Below, one piece after another: positions 1 through 9,250 of a stretch of 64,000 bases of DNA (its first letter is position 1; every line of letters begins with the position of its first letter). The DNA is taken from NCBI GenBank assembly GCA_018241695.1, contig JAFEDH010000025.1, positions 1-64,000 of the forward strand, given 5' to 3'. The notes beneath the pieces are model-generated. The model did no database searches. It was not told where the DNA came from and saw nothing but the letters and a program-made list of their open reading frames with translations. The position numbers and the translations under genes are program-made. This stretch comes from Pseudomonadota bacterium (GTDB taxonomy: Bacteria > Pseudomonadota > Gammaproteobacteria > Burkholderiales > Rhodocyclaceae).

Positions 1-54
1 GGGAGTTACACAAATACAATCTAATAAATAACTTTAAATAAACTATGGAGACAC

Positions 55-585
55 ATGATGTATAAGAATATTTTTGGATCGATAAGGCAATGGGGCTTTC
101 TCGTCAAGGATCTGGATGCCTCGCTGGAAAGCTGGGTAAAGCAATTAGGGGTTGGCCCCTGGTGGGGTTACCGGGATGTACGCCTGACGTCCGATTTCCA
201 GAACCAGACCACCGAAGTGGTGATCGACGTGGCCCTGGGCTATCAGAATGGCGTCCAGATCGAACTCATCCAGCAAAAGAATGATGCGCGCTCCCCCTAC
301 CGGGCGTTCTACGACACTCCCCAACCGCAGGTCCTGCAGCAGTTTGGCTACCTGGTGCCAGACATTGATCTCGCCATCGCGCAGGGCAAGGCGGCTGGCC
401 TGCGCGAATTTGGCCAGGTACGCAACGATTTCGCCCGTTATGTCTATCTCCAGGCACCCATCTTCAATGGCATGGTCGTGGAACTGATGCTCGCGGATCC
501 TCACACGCTGGCTGAATACGAACGTTGCGCAAAAGAGGCCGCTGCATGGGATGGACGCGATCCCTATCGCTGGATCGGCACATGA
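55..585 (+). CDS. VOC-fold (glyoxalase/bleomycin resistance-like) protein
   Basis: A 176-residue soluble protein. It has the paired beta-alpha-beta-beta-beta layout of the vicinal oxygen chelate superfamily: an N-terminal half opening with '[19 protein letters not shown]' and a C-terminal half opening with '[15 protein letters not shown]' at about residue 97. Members bind a divalent metal and act on small diverse substrates. I cannot assign the reaction, but the sequence resembles proteins annotated as glyoxalase-like or methylmalonyl-CoA epimerase-like. The start at 55 follows a GGAG at 47-50; a second ATG directly after it is equally possible. The ETF-QO gene follows on the same strand after an 85-bp gap that holds its own -10 box. 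Confidence 0.75.
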   Translation: MMYKNIFGSIRQWGFLVKDLDASLESWVKQLGVGPWWGYRDVRLTSDFQNQTTEVVIDVALGYQNGVQIELIQQKNDARSPYRAFYDTPQPQVLQQFGYLVPDIDLAIAQGKAAGLREFGQVRNDFARYVYLQAPIFNGMVVELMLADPHTLAEYERCAKEAAAWDGRDPYRWIGT

Positions 586-599
586 TCGCTCAGGCAGGC

Positions 600-627
600 T
601 CGTCAGCCACGGTTGCGCAGTTATAAT
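600..627 (+). promoter_or_regulatory. Probable -10 element for ETF-QO gene
   Basis: A perfect TATAAT lies at 622-627, followed by a GC-rich discriminator, 44 bp before the ATG of the ETF-QO gene. No convincing -35 hexamer is visible at 16-18 bp spacing, so this is a sigma70 promoter only by its -10 box. Confidence 0.4.
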
Positions 628-670
628 CGGGCCGCTCATTTTTCCCCCGATCTTTCCCAGCGAGGAATCC

Positions 671-2302
671 ATGGAACGCGAATCGATGGAATTCGATGTG
701 CTGATCGTTGGTGGCGGCCCGGCCGGGCTGGCTGCAGCGATCCGCCTCAAGCAATTGAACGCCGACATCAATGTCTGCCTGATCGAGAAGGGATCCGAAA
801 TCGGTGCCCATATCCTCTCCGGTGCCGTGATGGATCCCCGGGCACTGGACGAGTTGATCCCCGACTGGAAGGAAAAGGGCGCTCCCCTGAATACCGAGGT
901 TACCGAGGATAAATTCGTCTTCCTGACTGAAACCGGTGGCTTTGGCGTGCCCAATGCACTGCTTCCCGACTGCTTCGTCAATCACGGTAACTATGTCGTC
1001 AGCCTGGGACAATTCGCCCGCTGGCTGGGCGAGCAGGCCGAAGCGCTGGGTGTGGAGATTTACCCCGGCTTCGCCGGCGCGGAAATTCTCTTTGATGAAA
1101 ACGGCGCCGTGAAAGGTGTCGCCACCGGCGACATGGGTGTGGGCCGGGATGGCCAGCACACCGGCAACTACCAGCCGGGCATGGAACTGCTCGCCAAATA
1201 CACCCTTTTCGCCGAAGGCTGCCGCGGACATCTGGGCAAACAGCTCGAAAGCAGGTTCAACCTGCGCAATGGCGCCGATCCCCAGACCTACGGCATCGGC
1301 ATCAAGGAACTGTGGGAAGTGAAGCCCGAACAGCACAAAAAGGGGCTGGTCCAGCACTCGGCCGGCTGGCCGCTGACCGACAACACCTATGGTGGCTCCT
1401 TTCTCTACCATTTTGGCGAAAACCTTGTTGCCGTGGGCTTTGTGGTGGGTCTGGGTTACAGCAATCCTTATCTTTCCCCCTTCGAGGAATTCCAGCGTTT
1501 CAAGACCCATCCGAAAATCCGCTCCACCTTCGAAGGTGGCAAGCGGCTGGCCTACGGTGCCCGCGCAATTTCCGCCGGCGGCTTGCAGTCCCTGCCCAAA
1601 CTGATCTTCCCCGGCGGCGCGCTGATCGGAGACGATGCGGGCTTCCTCAATGCCTCCCGCATCAAGGGCAGCCATGCCGCCCTCAAGACCGGCGCCATGG
1701 CTGCCGAAGCGATCGCCGATGCGCTGGCTGCCGGACGCGAGCGTGATGAACTGGCGGCTTATCCCGAAAAATTCCGCAACTCGTGGCTCTACCAGGAACT
1801 GCACAAGGCCCGCAACTTCAAACCCTGGATGAGCAAGGGCACGGTGTTCGGCGCTCTGATGGTGGGGATCGACCAGATATTGTTCCGTGGCAAGGCTCCC
1901 TGGACCTTGCACAACCATTCGGACTACGACCAGCTCAAGCCCGCCGCCGAATGCACGCCCATCGCCTACCCCAAGCCTGATGGCGTGATCAGTTTCGACC
2001 GGCTCTCCTCCGTATTTCTCTCCAATACCAACCACGAGGAAGACCAGCCCTGCCACCTGACGCTGAAGGATGCAAACATCCCTATTACGCTCAACCTGGC
2101 CAAGTACGATGCGCCCGAGCAGCGTTACTGCCCGGCCGGCGTGTATGAAATCGTGCGCAACGATGATGGCTCCAACCCGCGTCTGCAGATCAATGCCCAG
2201 AACTGCGTGCATTGCAAGACCTGCGACATCAAGGATCCTGGCCAGAACATCAACTGGGTGGTGCCCCAGGGTGGTGAAGGACCGATCTACCAGAGCATGT
2301 GA
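671..2302 (+). CDS. Electron transfer flavoprotein-ubiquinone oxidoreductase
   Basis: Inner-membrane-associated FAD/4Fe-4S enzyme that passes electrons from reduced ETF (from acyl-CoA and amino-acid dehydrogenases) to ubiquinone. The 543-residue protein has the usual family length. The FAD-binding GGGPAG is at residues 14-19, a typical central ETF-QO domain follows, and near the C-terminus the iron-sulfur cysteines appear as 'YCPAG' and '[13 protein letters not shown]'. The start at 671 is chosen because GAGGA lies 5 bp upstream and because [11 protein letters not shown] then sits at the N-terminus; the longer upstream reading frame has no homology-like sequence. The ETF subunits are not in this window. 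A strong terminator follows. Confidence 0.95.
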   Translation: MERESMEFDVLIVGGGPAGLAAAIRLKQLNADINVCLIEKGSEIGAHILSGAVMDPRALDELIPDWKEKGAPLNTEVTEDKFVFLTETGGFGVPNALLPDCFVNHGNYVVSLGQFARWLGEQAEALGVEIYPGFAGAEILFDENGAVKGVATGDMGVGRDGQHTGNYQPGMELLAKYTLFAEGCRGHLGKQLESRFNLRNGADPQTYGIGIKELWEVKPEQHKKGLVQHSAGWPLTDNTYGGSFLYHFGENLVAVGFVVGLGYSNPYLSPFEEFQRFKTHPKIRSTFEGGKRLAYGARAISAGGLQSLPKLIFPGGALIGDDAGFLNASRIKGSHAALKTGAMAAEAIADALAAGRERDELAAYPEKFRNSWLYQELHKARNFKPWMSKGTVFGALMVGIDQILFRGKAPWTLHNHSDYDQLKPAAECTPIAYPKPDGVISFDRLSSVFLSNTNHEEDQPCHLTLKDANIPITLNLAKYDAPEQRYCPAGVYEIVRNDDGSNPRLQINAQNCVHCKTCDIKDPGQNINWVVPQGGEGPIYQSM

Positions 2303-2320
2303 TCGAGCACTCTTCCTCAA

Positions 2321-2354
2321 AATAAAAACGGGCCTGCAGGCCCGTTTTTATTTT
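2321..2354 (+). terminator. Rho-independent terminator after ETF-QO
   Basis: A near-perfect palindrome: AAAAACGGGCC at 2324-2334, loop TGCA at 2335-2338 (itself self-complementary), and GGCCCGTTTTT at 2339-2349, then more T-rich sequence. The symmetry would let it work in both directions. Confidence 0.9.
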
Positions 2355-2450
2355 GACAGTCCGGCTTTCTACCTTGCCGCGTGATTGTGGTCTGGTGTAT
2401 TTTTTCATTGATGATTCCCTGAGCAACCACAATAGAAAAGGAAAGCGGCC

Positions 2451-4193
2451 ATGCACGATCTCGTCATTCGCCAGGGCACCATCGTGGACGGTAGCGGCGC
2501 CACCGCATTTGAAGGGGACGTTGCCATTGACGGCGGGGTGATCGTCTCGGTGGGTGGCAAGGCCGGGCCGGGGCGGGAGGAGATCGACGCCAAGGGCCAC
2601 CTGATCACTCCGGGCTGGGTGGACATTCATACCCACTACGATGCCCAGGTGCTGTGGGATCCCTACGTTTCCCCATCCGCGCTCCATGGCGTCAGTACCG
2701 TGGTGATGGGTAAGTGCGGTGTGGGGGTAGCACCTGCCCGACCTGCGCATCGGGAGGACATCGTCAAGATGATGGAAGGCATCGAGGAAATCCCCGCAGC
2801 CGTGCTCAATGCCGGTCTGGACTGGAGTTGGGAGTCCTTCCCCGAATATCTCGACAGCATCGAACGTCGCCCCCATGTGCTGGATTTTGCCACCCAGGTG
2901 CCTCACAGCGCACTGCGCCTCTATGTGATGGGCGAACGCGGCAAAAAGAAGGACCCGGCCAGTACCGGGGATATCGCCGCCATGGCGGACGAACTGGAAC
3001 GCAGCCTGCGTGCCGGCGCCCTCGGTTTTTCCACCTCCCGCACCGGGATTCACAAAACCTCCGAAGGCCGTCATATCCCCGGCAGCTTCGCCCTGCCAGA
3101 CGAACTGATCGGTATCGCACAGGGCATTCAACGGGCCGGCCATGGCGTGTTCCAGATGGTTTCGGACTTCAATCCGGCCGAAACCGAGTTTGCCTGGATG
3201 ACGCGGCTTTCCATCGAACTCGGCATCCCCGTGCATTTCCTCGTCTACCAGCTGGCCTACGAACCCACCAAGTACAAGGACCTGCTGGCCCGCACCACCG
3301 AAGCCGTAGCTGCCGGAGCCGATTTCCACAACGAGGTCGGTACCCGGCCCCTGGGCATGCTGATCACCCTGGAAAGCGAAAAGCACCCCTTTTCCCACCA
3401 TCCGGCCTACCAGGAAATCGCCCATCTGCCTCTGGCGGAGCGGGTGATGACGTTGCGCCGCCCCGAGATCAAGGCCCGCATCCTGGCCCAGGAAACCACA
3501 CAGCCCGATACTTTCTGGCGTACCACGCTGGAGAGCTACGGAAACATTTACCGGCTTGGTGACCCACCGGAACACGAGCCACCTCCGGAGCACTCCGTGG
3601 CCGCCATCGCTGCCCGGGAAGGCCGCACACCACAAGACGTGATCTACGACATGCTGCTCGAACGCGAGGGCCACGAAATTCTGTACTGCCCCCTGCTTTC
3701 CTACGGCAGCCACAATTTCGACATCCTCGAGGAAATGCTCAACGCCCCACGCGCCCTGGTCAGCCTGGGCGACGGCGGCGCCCATTGCGGCCTGGCGATC
3801 GATGCGGGTTCCCCCACCCTCTTTCTCCACCACTGGGGGCGAGATCGCAGCCGGGGCCGGCGCATGCCCGTCGAGCATATCGTGCACATGCAGACCCGGC
3901 GTACCGCCAAAGCCTTCGGCCTGCTCGACCGGGGCCTGCTGATGCCCGGTTACAAGGCTGACATCAATGTCATCGACTTTCCCCGCCTGCGTCTGCTGCC
4001 GCCGGAATGGGCCCAGGATCTGCCCGCCAACGGCCGCCGGCTCACCCAGCGTGCCAGCGGTTACCGGACGACGGTGGTCAGCGGCGTGGTTACTACCCGT
4101 GATGGTGAATACACGGGAGCCCTTCCTGGCAGGCTGATCCGCGGCCCCCAGACGGTCCCGATCCAGATGGGAAAGTCCGCCCTTGCGGCATGA
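2451..4193 (+). CDS. N-acyl-D-amino-acid deacylase family amidohydrolase
   Basis: A 580-residue metal-dependent amidohydrolase of the D-aminoacylase family, which releases D-amino acids from N-acyl-D-amino acids; related members act on other cyclic or acylated amides. The N-terminal beta-sandwich strand 'MHDLVIRQGTIVDGSG' and the zinc-binding 'DIHTHYD' (His60, His62) are plain. 'MGKCGVG' supplies the conserved metal-site cysteine (Cys89), and 'SLGDGGAHCG' near residue 440 supplies the late catalytic Asp. No signal peptide, so it is cytoplasmic. The start is supported by AAAGGAAAG just upstream. The gene stands alone, convergent with eda. Substrate specificity cannot be read from sequence. Confidence 0.85.
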   Translation: MHDLVIRQGTIVDGSGATAFEGDVAIDGGVIVSVGGKAGPGREEIDAKGHLITPGWVDIHTHYDAQVLWDPYVSPSALHGVSTVVMGKCGVGVAPARPAHREDIVKMMEGIEEIPAAVLNAGLDWSWESFPEYLDSIERRPHVLDFATQVPHSALRLYVMGERGKKKDPASTGDIAAMADELERSLRAGALGFSTSRTGIHKTSEGRHIPGSFALPDELIGIAQGIQRAGHGVFQMVSDFNPAETEFAWMTRLSIELGIPVHFLVYQLAYEPTKYKDLLARTTEAVAAGADFHNEVGTRPLGMLITLESEKHPFSHHPAYQEIAHLPLAERVMTLRRPEIKARILAQETTQPDTFWRTTLESYGNIYRLGDPPEHEPPPEHSVAAIAAREGRTPQDVIYDMLLEREGHEILYCPLLSYGSHNFDILEEMLNAPRALVSLGDGGAHCGLAIDAGSPTLFLHHWGRDRSRGRRMPVEHIVHMQTRRTAKAFGLLDRGLLMPGYKADINVIDFPRLRLLPPEWAQDLPANGRRLTQRASGYRTTVVSGVVTTRDGEYTGALPGRLIRGPQTVPIQMGKSALAA

Positions 4194-4234
4194 CCCTCGA
4201 TATCAACGCTATCTTTGCCCATATCGGACAAACA

Positions 4235-4870
4235 CTAAACGGCTCCCAGCGTTGCCGCATCAAGCGCAAGCTGCTCGATCTGGCCCCAGTCCCGGGCGTC
4301 CAGCAAGGCGGGAGGCGCAAACCATGAGCCGCCAACACACAGCACATTAGGCAGAGCAAGAAATTCGGCTGCATTCTGGCGGGTGATGCCGCCCGTCGGG
4401 CAGAACATCTGATCAGGGAAAGGGCCTGACAAGGCCTTCAGCATTGCAACACCACCGGCCTGCTGTGCGGGGAAAAGCTTGCATATGGTAAAGCTGGCGG
4501 CACGCGCCGAGATCAGCTCAGAAGGCGTCATGATGCCGGGCAGTATCGGCAATTCCGATTCACCGATAGCTTTCACCAGATCCGGGGTCAGGCCGGGCGT
4601 CACGCCGAAACTGGCACCTGCAGCCAATGCATCGTCAATGTCCGGGGGGCGGACCAGTGTGCCCGCGCCGACAATCGCCTCAGGGACTTCCGCGCGTATG
4701 GCGGACAGCGCATCCAGAGCGCAGGGTGTGCGCAAGGTGAGTTCCAGCACGCGCAGGCCACCACGCGCTAGGGCGCGGGCCAGTGGCACTGCATCCTCCA
4801 CACGTGTAACGGTCAGGATCGGGATGACGGACGTATTGCTCAGTATCTGCTGGATAGTCAGTCGGGACAT
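4235..4870 (-). CDS. eda: KDPG aldolase (2-dehydro-3-deoxy-phosphogluconate aldolase)
   Basis: Cleaves 2-keto-3-deoxy-6-phosphogluconate into pyruvate and glyceraldehyde-3-phosphate, the last step of the Entner-Doudoroff and hexuronate pathways. The 211-residue class I aldolase shows the Schiff-base lysine in 'CKLFPA' (Lys131), the catalytic glutamate in 'LELTLRT' (Glu43) and the phosphate-binding 'FCPTGGI' and 'CVGGSW' loops. It is the last gene of the minus-strand run uxaC-uxuB-eda, separated from uxuB by 113 bp, so it may also have a promoter of its own. It is the terminal enzyme of the glucuronate route encoded up to 12900. Confidence 0.95.
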   Translation of the reverse strand: MSRLTIQQILSNTSVIPILTVTRVEDAVPLARALARGGLRVLELTLRTPCALDALSAIRAEVPEAIVGAGTLVRPPDIDDALAAGASFGVTPGLTPDLVKAIGESELPILPGIMTPSELISARAASFTICKLFPAQQAGGVAMLKALSGPFPDQMFCPTGGITRQNAAEFLALPNVLCVGGSWFAPPALLDARDWGQIEQLALDAATLGAV

Positions 4871-4983
4871 GGTGGAAGAGAATGGTGGTTACGCAGGCTC
4901 GCAGGCTAAGATTAATGGCCAGAAATGACAACGGGTCTTGCCGAACCAAACTTCATTTCGAATCCTTGCGCTATCCCCAACGG

Positions 4984-6369
4984 TTATCTGCCCGCCGCAT
5001 TTCCCCAAAGCCGGTCCGAGCGAGAAATGGTCAGCCGGTCCGACTCTTCAGGTGACCACGAAGAACCCAGCACGCCACCCGCCCCGAACAGGGCGTCAAG
5101 CGGATTCGTACCCCTGGCTGCCGCACTCAGCACAGCCGCTTGCGGATCGTCGACCGGGCCATTGCGTCCCTGCAGGTGATGGACCCAGGCAGCAATGCCG
5201 GAGAGAATCGCGGGGCATTCACGCCCCACGCTTCTGTTGGCCGCCAGCGTCGGCAGCCAGCGTTGCGGTATTTTCTGACTGCCATCCATGGCGATCTGTA
5301 TCAGCCGATGGTTGAGCGCCGGGTTGCCAAAGCGATCTATCAGCGCTGCGGCGTATGCCGGAAGATTCTGCCCCGGCGCGGCGGCGATGGTCGGTGCGGC
5401 CTCCTCAAGCAACAGCCGTTCGATCAGCGCACGAATCACTGGATCGGCGATGGCCTCGTGCACGAAAGTGTGCCCACAGGCCAGCCCGATATAGGCCAGC
5501 GCGGAGTGGGCGCCGTTGAGCATGCGGAGTTTCGCGGTTTCGTAGGGGGTCACATCACTCACGAGCGTAGCCCCCACGGATTCCCATCGGGGGTGGTGGC
5601 CTACGAAGCGATCTTCGATGACCCATTGGCTGAAGCGCTCCGTCATGACGGCAGCCGCGTCGTCCAGGCCAATCCGCATTGCGATGGCGGCACGGTCTTC
5701 ACGGGTGGTGGCCGGGACGATTCGATCCACCATGGTGGACGGGCAGGCGCATTCGGCCTCGAACCATTGGGTCAGTGTGGGGTCGTGGCAGTCGATGTAT
5801 TCGCCCATGAACCGCGCCAGTTGGTGACCATTGCCGGACAGGTTGTCGCAGGAAAGCAGCGTCAGCCCCGGTAACCCCGCATCACGGCGGCGGCGCAGGC
5901 CGGAGGCCATCAGTGGATAAATGCTGCCCTTCTCTGCCTGGCCCAGATCGAGGCTGCCGTCTGCTGCCCGGCAATATCCCTTCTCGGTGATTGTCAGGCT
6001 GACAATCCGCGTGGTTGGAGCTGCCAGACGAGTAATGGCCGCATCGTGATTGTGCATGGCGGCCACTACTTCGCGGACGGCACCAATCAATCGTGTCCGG
6101 ATACCGGATCCACCGCTCTCCGTGAGCGTATAAAGCCCGTTCTGCGGATTGAGCTGCCCGGCAACATCGGCGGAACGCAGCGAGATGCCCGTGATGGCCC
6201 AGTGCCGATCGCCCGCGTCCATGGCACGATCGGTGTACCAGGCCTGGTGTGCGCGATGAAATGCGCCGATGCCGAGATGAATAATCCCGACGTCCTGCGC
6301 TTCGCGATCATATTGCGGGCGGTCGATGCCCGCCCTCAGGTTAGCCAGCGTTGTATTTGTCAGCCTCAC
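4984..6369 (-). CDS. uxuB: D-mannonate oxidoreductase / fructuronate reductase (mannitol dehydrogenase family)
   Basis: NADH-dependent reduction of D-fructuronate to D-mannonate. The 461-residue long-chain polyol dehydrogenase has the N-terminal nucleotide-binding 'HLGIGAFHRAHQA' (about 31-43) and the family catalytic triad in 'KLRMLNGAHS' (Lys280, Asn285, His288). The start overlaps the uxaC stop by 4 bp, indicating translational coupling. Mannitol or tagaturonate dehydrogenase activity would be possible from the fold alone, but the neighbours uxaC, manD, kdgK and eda argue for fructuronate. Confidence 0.88.
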   Translation of the reverse strand: MRLTNTTLANLRAGIDRPQYDREAQDVGIIHLGIGAFHRAHQAWYTDRAMDAGDRHWAITGISLRSADVAGQLNPQNGLYTLTESGGSGIRTRLIGAVREVVAAMHNHDAAITRLAAPTTRIVSLTITEKGYCRAADGSLDLGQAEKGSIYPLMASGLRRRRDAGLPGLTLLSCDNLSGNGHQLARFMGEYIDCHDPTLTQWFEAECACPSTMVDRIVPATTREDRAAIAMRIGLDDAAAVMTERFSQWVIEDRFVGHHPRWESVGATLVSDVTPYETAKLRMLNGAHSALAYIGLACGHTFVHEAIADPVIRALIERLLLEEAAPTIAAAPGQNLPAYAAALIDRFGNPALNHRLIQIAMDGSQKIPQRWLPTLAANRSVGRECPAILSGIAAWVHHLQGRNGPVDDPQAAVLSAAARGTNPLDALFGAGGVLGSSWSPEESDRLTISRSDRLWGNAAGR

Positions 6370-7766
6370 AGGCGATACGCCCGCTTGGCGAGCGTATAGG
6401 TCAGATCACGCGCCAGTTCCGCGGCTTCCCAATCCTCGATGCGATGCTCCATCACCAGTTCAGCGAGGAAACCGCAATCGATCCGCCGGGCAACGTCATG
6501 GCGCGCGGGAATCGAGAGAAAGGCACGGGTATCGTCATTGAACCCGACAGTGTTGTAGAACCCGGCCGTTTCGGTCGTCGAGCGGCGGAAACGGCGCATA
6601 CCCTCCGGGCTGTCATGAAACCACCAGGCCGGTCCAAGCCTGAGGCATGGATAATGTCCCGCTAATGGCGCCAGCTCGCGCGCATATGTGCTCTCGTCGA
6701 GCGTGAATAAAATCAGCGAGAGGCGGTTGTCGTTACCAAAGCGGTCAAGCAGGGGCTTCATAGCCTGTACAAAATCGGTACGGACCGGGATGTCCGCGCC
6801 CTTGTCCCGCCCGAAACGTTCAAACAGCCTGGCGTTGTGATTGCGGAAACTACCCGGGTGAATCTGCATGACCAGCCCGTCGTCGATACTCATTGCCGCC
6901 ATCTCGGTCAGCATCTGGGCGCGAAACAGTTCCGCCTCATCGGGAGTGAAAGCCCCTGTGCTGACCTTGCGGAACAACGCTTCCGCCTCCGCCGGCGACA
7001 GGTTGGCGGTCCGGGCCGTCGGGTGGCCATGATCCGTGCTGGTGGCGCCCATCTGCGCGAAGAAAGCACGCCGTTGCCGGTGCGCCGCGAGATAGCCGGG
7101 CCACGAAAGGCAGTCCTGCCCAGTGAGATCGGAGAATGCACCCAGATTGTCGCGGAATCCTTCGAACTCCGGATCGACCACCGGATCCGGGCGATACGCG
7201 GTGATCACCCTGCCCGGCCACCCACTGTGGCGGATCGTCGCATGATGTGCGAGGCTGTCCAGCGGGCTTTCCGTGGTGGCAATGATCTCGATGTTGAAAC
7301 GTTCGAACAGCGCCCGTGGCCTGAATGCGTCGGTGTTCAACGCCTCGGTGATCGTATCGAAATAATGGTTGGCCGTTTCTACATCGAGTCTGACCGTGAG
7401 CCCAAAAACCTCGGCGAAGACCCAGTCGAGCCACATGCGCGATGGCGTGCCACGGAAAAAATGATAGGAAGAGGCAAACAGCCGCCATGCTTCGCGCGGA
7501 TCGAAGTCTGCCTGGCCAATACCCAGCGCTTCCAGCGGCACGCCCTGTGAGTAGAGCATGCGAAATACATAGTGATCCGGGACAAGCAGCAGTTCTGCGG
7601 CATTACCGAAATGCCGGTTCTGCGCGAACCATGCCGGATCGGTGTGTCCATGTGGACTCACGATGGGCAAATGACGGATGCCCGCATAGAGTTCGCGGGC
7701 GAGCGAGCGTGTGGCCGGATCGATGGGGAACAACCGGTCGGGATGAAGTTCGAGCTTGTGACTCAC
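6366..7766 (-). CDS. uxaC: Glucuronate (uronate) isomerase
   Basis: Isomerises D-glucuronate to D-fructuronate, and galacturonate to tagaturonate, as the first cytoplasmic step of hexuronate breakdown. The 466-residue protein matches the family length (about 470) and opens with 'LHPDRLFPIDPATRSLA', then the metal-site motif 'SPHGHTDP'. The start is a GTG at 7766 that overlaps the stop codon of the small ORF upstream in a GTGA arrangement. The 3' end overlaps uxuB by 4 bp. No hexuronate regulator (ExuR/UxuR type) is found beside it. Confidence 0.95.
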   Translation of the reverse strand: MSHKLELHPDRLFPIDPATRSLARELYAGIRHLPIVSPHGHTDPAWFAQNRHFGNAAELLLVPDHYVFRMLYSQGVPLEALGIGQADFDPREAWRLFASSYHFFRGTPSRMWLDWVFAEVFGLTVRLDVETANHYFDTITEALNTDAFRPRALFERFNIEIIATTESPLDSLAHHATIRHSGWPGRVITAYRPDPVVDPEFEGFRDNLGAFSDLTGQDCLSWPGYLAAHRQRRAFFAQMGATSTDHGHPTARTANLSPAEAEALFRKVSTGAFTPDEAELFRAQMLTEMAAMSIDDGLVMQIHPGSFRNHNARLFERFGRDKGADIPVRTDFVQAMKPLLDRFGNDNRLSLILFTLDESTYARELAPLAGHYPCLRLGPAWWFHDSPEGMRRFRRSTTETAGFYNTVGFNDDTRAFLSIPARHDVARRIDCGFLAELVMEHRIEDWEAAELARDLTYTLAKRAYRL

Positions 7767-7924
7767 ATCATGGCCCAGACATAACGATCGCGCATGGCCT
7801 GTTCGGCCTTGCGTGTTCCAGTCGCCTGATGTTCTTCGCTGGCGACCGGATACCGATCGGCGGCCAGGTTTTCCAGCAGGCTTCGCACCACACCGGTGTA
7901 GCGCCCCTCCTGCTCTTTTTCCAT
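7763..7924 (-). CDS. Uncharacterised 53-residue protein coupled to uxaC
   Basis: I find a 53-codon frame opening with 'MEKEQEGRYTGVVRSLLEN' and ending 'AMRDRYVWAMM'. The coding sense is supported by three things: the codons are GC-rich in the third position like the neighbours, the frame ends in a GTGA overlap with the uxaC start, and an in-frame stop 12 codons upstream bounds it. The Shine-Dalgarno is weak (GAG about 7 bp before ATG). The product is charged, probably helical, with no signal peptide, membrane segment or motif I recognise. It could be a leader peptide that controls uxaC translation, a small functional protein, or the relic of a longer gene. Confidence 0.5.
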   Translation of the reverse strand: MEKEQEGRYTGVVRSLLENLAADRYPVASEEHQATGTRKAEQAMRDRYVWAMM

Positions 7925-7965
7925 CGTTTTACTCGTGCCCGCCTGAATTGATCCTGCTCATTATA

Positions 7966-7977
7966 TTGACAGTTCAA
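7966..7977. promoter_or_regulatory. Small dyad between divergent uxaC and manD transcription units
   Basis: TTGACAGTTCAA has perfect TTGA/TCAA arms around a 4-base centre and includes a consensus -35 hexamer (TTGACA) for the manD direction. The matching -10 is poor. It sits in the only intergenic space (7925-8035) available for control of both arms of the glucuronate island. Assignment as an operator is speculative. Confidence 0.25.
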
Positions 7978-8035
7978 ACTCACATGAACAATACTCACGC
8001 CACATCGACACCTTACGGATTTTCAGGGAACCTGA

Positions 8036-9244
8036 ATGAAGATCATTGCCGCCCGAGTCATCATCACCTGTCCGGGACGTAATTTCATTACGCTCAAGAT
8101 CCTCACCGACCAGGGGGTCTACGGAATCGGCGATGCCACCCTGAATGGGCGCGAGAAATCCGTGGTGTCCTATCTGGAAGATCATGTGGTTCCATGCCTG
8201 ATCGACAGGGACCCGCGCCAGATTGAAGATATCTGGCAGTACCTGTACCGAGGGGCATACTGGCGGCGGGGGCCGGTGACCATGCGCGCCATCGCTGCGG
8301 TGGACATGGCGCTGTGGGACATCAAGGCCAAAATGGCGGGCATGCCGCTTTACCAGCTGCTCGGGGGCCGCAGCCGCAATGGTGTGATGGTTTACGGGCA
8401 CGCCAACGGCAAGGATCTCGATCAAACCGTCGAGGCCGTGGGCCACTATATCGACTTGGGTTACAAGGCTATTCGCGCCCAGACCGGAGTCCCGGGTATT
8501 CAGGATGCCTACGGCGTGGGTCGCGGCAAACTCTATTACGAACCTGCGGATGCCAGCCTGCCCTCGATCACAGGCTGGGATACGCGCAAGGCACTCAACT
8601 ACGTGCCTCGCCTGTTCGAAGCATTACGCAAAACCTACGGCTTCGATCATCACCTGCTGCATGACGGCCACCACCGCTACACGCCACAGGAAGCCGCCAA
8701 TCTTGGCAAGATGCTGGAACCCTACCAGCTCTTCTGGCTCGAGGACTGCACCCCCGCCGAAAACCAGGAATCGTTCCGGCTGGTACGCCAGCATACGGTC
8801 ACGCCACTTGCGGTGGGCGAGATATTCAACACCATCTGGGATGCCAAGGATCTCATCCAGAATCAGTTGATCGACTACATCCGGACCACTGTTGTCGGTG
8901 CCGGCGGTATCACGCATCTTCGCCGGATCGCGGATTTCGCTTCGATGTACCAGATCCGTACCGGCTGTCATGGTGCGACGGATCTGTCGCCCGTCACGAT
9001 GGGCTGTGCCCTGCATTTCGATACCTGGGTTCCCAACTTCGGCATCCAGGAATACATGCGCCACACCGAAGAAACAGATGCAGTCTTTCCGCACGACTAC
9101 CATTTCGAGCGGGGCGAGCTCTTTTGCGGCGAGAATCCAGGGCACGGCGTGGACATCGATGAATCCCTGGCCGAGAAATATCCCTATAAACCCGCCTATC
9201 TTCCGGTCGCAAGGCTTGAGGACGGCACCATCTGGAACTGGTGA
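8036..9244 (+). CDS. manD: D-mannonate dehydratase, enolase superfamily (ManD)
   Basis: Dehydrates D-mannonate to 2-keto-3-deoxygluconate. The 402-residue enolase-superfamily protein carries Mg ligands Asp210, Glu236 and Glu262, the acid His212 inside 'LHDGHHR', and Arg147 with Tyr159. These fall at the same residue numbers as in the characterised Novosphingobium ManD. Many relatives are annotated RspA with little or no dehydratase activity, but here the gene fills the gap between uxuB and kdgK, with no uxuA in the window, so true mannonate dehydratase is likely. The GH79-like gene follows after 6 bp. Confidence 0.9.
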   Translation: MKIIAARVIITCPGRNFITLKILTDQGVYGIGDATLNGREKSVVSYLEDHVVPCLIDRDPRQIEDIWQYLYRGAYWRRGPVTMRAIAAVDMALWDIKAKMAGMPLYQLLGGRSRNGVMVYGHANGKDLDQTVEAVGHYIDLGYKAIRAQTGVPGIQDAYGVGRGKLYYEPADASLPSITGWDTRKALNYVPRLFEALRKTYGFDHHLLHDGHHRYTPQEAANLGKMLEPYQLFWLEDCTPAENQESFRLVRQHTVTPLAVGEIFNTIWDAKDLIQNQLIDYIRTTVVGAGGITHLRRIADFASMYQIRTGCHGATDLSPVTMGCALHFDTWVPNFGIQEYMRHTEETDAVFPHDYHFERGELFCGENPGHGVDIDESLAEKYPYKPAYLPVARLEDGTIWNW

Positions 9245-9250
9245 CATCAC

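Noticed and set aside
590..2320. Long open frame on the minus strand across the ETF-QO gene
   Set aside because: It is the antisense of a gene with full ETF-QO motifs; its translation has no recognisable domain and no ribosome binding site. The same applies to 2250-3887 and 38421-39584 on the minus strand.
7442..7951. Plus-strand frame opposite uxaC and its upstream region
   Set aside because: It has no domain or ribosome binding site and runs antisense to uxaC and the small coupled ORF.
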